Below are positions 61,608 through 64,000 of a stretch of DNA of 64,000 bases, piece after piece. Within the stretch, counting starts at the first letter, position 1. Each line of letters begins with the position of its first letter. A program made the translations under genes and the position numbers. The notes beneath the pieces are model-generated. The model searched no databases. It saw only the letters and a program-made list of their open reading frames with translations, and was not told the origin of the DNA. Origin of the DNA: Tubulanus polymorphus. Its lineage: Eukaryota > Nemertea > Palaeonemertea > Tubulaniformes > Tubulanidae. The DNA is taken from the NCBI RefSeq assembly GCF_964204645.1, contig NC_134025.1, positions 7,259,001-7,323,000 on the forward strand, given 5' to 3'.

Positions 61608-63038
61608 CTAAGGAGGATCTAAACCCGTAATGTCTACTTTTATTTTAATGAACATGCAATCATTCTTGATGTATGTTTCACCTTTCTCCAAGATATCATG
61701 TGAAACAAACCGGGGGCAGCCAGATGCAATGTTCATTTCAGACGTCGGTCGTCTGAAACTCGAGCTTTCGCGGTCAGGCCGAAAAGCATCTTGCAAGTGA
61801 CGATTACGTCGCTCCTGATCAAGAATGATCAACGTAACTTTCTGTGTGAATGGCCACTGTAACAACTGATCATATTCGCCGCGCATGATAACAAAGAATA
61901 ATGACAGGTGCGTGCCTTTTCCCATGCCATCGCCGTTTAAATATACCCGAGCGCACATTTTATACCCGTGCCGACTGGTGTAAAATGGCTGTGAATAAAG
62001 AGATAAGCTCTTTCCATCTTTCGCTTCTTTCTTGCGACGTTTATAGTCCTTGATTTTCCACAGTAGAATACCATCATACGTAGCTGTCTCCAGAATCTGA
62101 TACTGCAAGTCCATTTCGCTTATTTGTAGATCATGCAGCCCAACCTGTCTCTCAAGTGCTTGAAAATGATTATTGAAGTTGTCTAAAAGAATGATATGAA
62201 AGATGCAATTGCAATGCCGAAAATGGTTAGATTAGTCAATCACAACTAAGTATTAGTGTTAAAAACATTGGATACATGATTGAGGATAATAGAACGAAAG
62301 AAGTAAAACAAACCTGGTAAATCAGACCGACTGTTGGATGCAGCATTACCACCACTACTTAGAGACATGAATTGACTTTGCATTTCCTGAACAGACCGTT
62401 GCACCATTAGCATGTTGCTATCCACAGAACTAACTTCTTGACGCATGTGTCTCACTCCTTCTTTCAATTCATTTATTTGACCCTCAGTTATATTCTTAAA
62501 CAGCAAGATCACAAATATTGTAATACTTCCACGTATATAAATAAAAAGATGCATAATGGTAATACTGCTTTGCACAATTTGGACAGCTGAGAAATAGGAA
62601 AGATATTTTGCATAATCAAATAGATTAATAGATGAAACCAAGTAATCTTCATTGCTTATCAATAAACTGGTATGGTAGGCCAATATTTGAAGTACATGTA
62701 GGCCTACATGCATTAGGTTTGTTGAAAAATTAATCACCTTTGAATCATTTATTTCTTCTACTTTGCTTTGACACTGAGTAGTAACCGCATTCAGCCTACT
62801 TAAATCATTTCTCATGATATCTTGATTATTCATCATATCCTATGTGAAGAGCAAGTTATTGGGATGGTGTATTTCAATAATGTTAAAATGGAAAACACTT
62901 TGAACTTCATTTCTTTACCTGGTGTAAGGTTTTCAGACGAGATATCACAAGTCTATTTTCACCAATAATGTTTGCCATGATCTCGATATGGTGGCTCGCA
63001 CCATCGTTTTCATGTTTTATCAATTCTTCCCTTGTACC
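61608..63038 (-). CDS. TRAF3: TRAF3-like adaptor, C-terminal half (partial)
   Basis: Receptor-associated signalling adaptor/E3 of the TRAF family. Four minus-strand exons are visible: 62919-63038, 62738-62839, 62314-62494 and 61608-62182, all in phase (325 codons plus stop). The first still holds the end of the TRAF zinc-finger region (EELIKHENDGASHHIEIM). The middle two are coiled coil. The last exon has VGLHDLQISEMDLQYQILET and a complete MATH/TRAF-C domain: LWKIKDYKRRKKEAKDGKSL, SLYSQPFYTSRHGYKMCARV, YLNGDGMGKGTHLSLFFVIM, RGEY and EMNIASGCPRFV. These match vertebrate TRAF3 more closely than TRAF2 or TRAF6. RING and most zinc fingers lie beyond the right edge; I see no further exon in 63039-64000. 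Confidence 0.9.
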
Positions 63039-63716
63039 CTTAAAAAAAATACCTCATTTATAGCAAATAAACGTTTACTAGCAAGCACAAATCTATGTTT
63101 ATTCTTTTTAGTGAAATATATATAATAATAAGAATAGTTGAATTAGATTTATATATTACATTTCTATGCAATAGGTTAAATCATGTTTTTGCCAGTAGAT
63201 GTGTAAATGAGTGAAAGTAATGATATCAGGTGAAAATCAATGTGCCAATATTGTGCAAAGATTTGAGTTGAAAAAAGGATAAAAATCAAAAGGTATTTAT
63301 TGAATTCAGCAGCATAGCTTAATAGCAGCATGAGTATATTTCGGTATATACAGCTGTCCTTGAAAAAAATATCTATGTCCTAAAAACTCTTAACATAAAA
63401 TACTTTTTGAGTTAATGAATCTACAGCTTCTACCTAAATTTAACCCAAGTTTAGCTTAATTCTTAGTGCAGAGGTTCTTCAACAAGATTCCAGATATACA
63501 TGCTGTTTTTCTGAGGAATGCAAGGATTAACAAACTGGACATTAGCTTTTACATTTACCAGAACAAAAAGCAAAAATGACCACAAACCAGATGGGAAAGG
63601 TCCATAAGATCTAGGTTAATCTTCTGAGAGTTTTGGTTTAAATCAGGATTGCCAATATCTGGAACATAGGTAATATAATGACCCCAACACACTACACAGA
63701 ACAATCATTCCAAAAA

Positions 63717-63769
63717 CAGAATGATCATTCCAGAAACAGATAGCATCTGTTTTTGGAATGATCATTCTG
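63717..63769. repeat. Hairpin with 25-bp arms and 3-nt loop
   Basis: CAGAATGATCATTCCAGAAA(CAGAT) pairs with ATCTGTTTTTGGAATGATCA(TTCTG) at 24 of 25 positions. A third, direct copy of the arm motif (CAATCATTCCAAAAACAG) lies just upstream at about 63702-63719. Confidence 0.85.
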
Positions 63770-63837
63770 TGTTAACACGGAAAAACAGATGTTAATCAGT
63801 AAAGGATAAAATACAAACTTTTTCTAGGTTTTCCTAA

Positions 63838-64000
63838 AAGCTGCGATCACACAGACGATTTTGCCTTGGTTAAACTGGCCCTGGCCGGACCCAAGTCAAA
63901 TTTTTCCCATATCAAATGAGAAATCACTCATTTGTTTGTGAAATGCTATCATAACAATGTTGTGGCGAGAAGTCACTTCTAGCTACCATTCACATGGAAT
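63838..64000 (+). repeat. Dispersed repeat, copy 2 (truncated by window edge)
   Basis: It has GATTTTGCCTTGG, TGGCCCTGGCCGG and an AGTCACTTCTAG motif, similar to the block at 14815-15060. The match is partial and judged by eye. Confidence 0.35.

Larger units (their letters stand above)
63039..64000. other. TRAF intron to window edge
   Basis: Presumed intron of the TRAF gene. It holds a short hairpin repeat at 63717-63769 and, at the edge, a second copy of the GC-rich repeat seen at 14815. No exon is supported. Confidence 0.45.

Overview
The window is animal nuclear DNA, most likely from a marine bilaterian invertebrate. A lophotrochozoan such as a mollusc is a reasonable guess, but the sequence does not settle this. 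It is AT-rich and intron-dense: nearly every gene is cut into short exons with GT-AG introns of roughly 50 bp to 3 kb. The proteins are typical metazoan families (nanos, TRAF, seipin, PP2A B56, crooked neck). There are no bacterial operons, CRISPR arrays or rRNA genes. Gene models were built by hand from splice signals, reading phase and remembered family sequences; all coordinates are coding spans and UTR ends are unknown.

Layout, left to right: the 5' end of poly(A) polymerase (minus, runs off the left edge); seipin/BSCL2 (plus); PIGF (minus) head-to-head with SLC35F6 (plus) across only 198 bp; a D-box mitotic cyclin (minus); an unrecognised coiled-coil gene (plus); SDHAF4 and COQ8A (plus, 27 bp apart and in the same frame); crooked neck CRNKL1 (plus), which carries a clear AT-AC U12-type intron; a secreted IGFBP-N/Kazal protein with a very basic tail (plus); a small C-terminally membrane-anchored protein (minus); nanos (plus), with a two-codon uORF touching its start codon; a membrane-anchored protein with two START-like domains (plus); RPAIN (minus) head-to-head with a PP2A B56 regulatory subunit (plus); and the C-terminal half of a TRAF3-like gene (minus, runs off the right edge).

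No single pathway links the cluster. Recurring themes are mitochondrial function (SDHAF4, COQ8A), ER lipid and GPI biology (seipin, PIGF), mRNA processing (poly(A) polymerase, crooked neck) and cell-cycle or signalling control (cyclin, B56, TRAF). Several neighbours share divergent promoters. The spaces between genes and the introns hold non-autonomous transposon-like elements: one flanked by TA, one flanked by TTAA with about 45-bp inverted ends, a fold-back with a 24-bp perfect palindrome, a 57-bp minisatellite and several dispersed repeats.

The most interesting observations are the AT-AC intron inside a spliceosome-component gene, the in-frame SDHAF4-COQ8A tandem, the double-START membrane protein and the nanos uORF.
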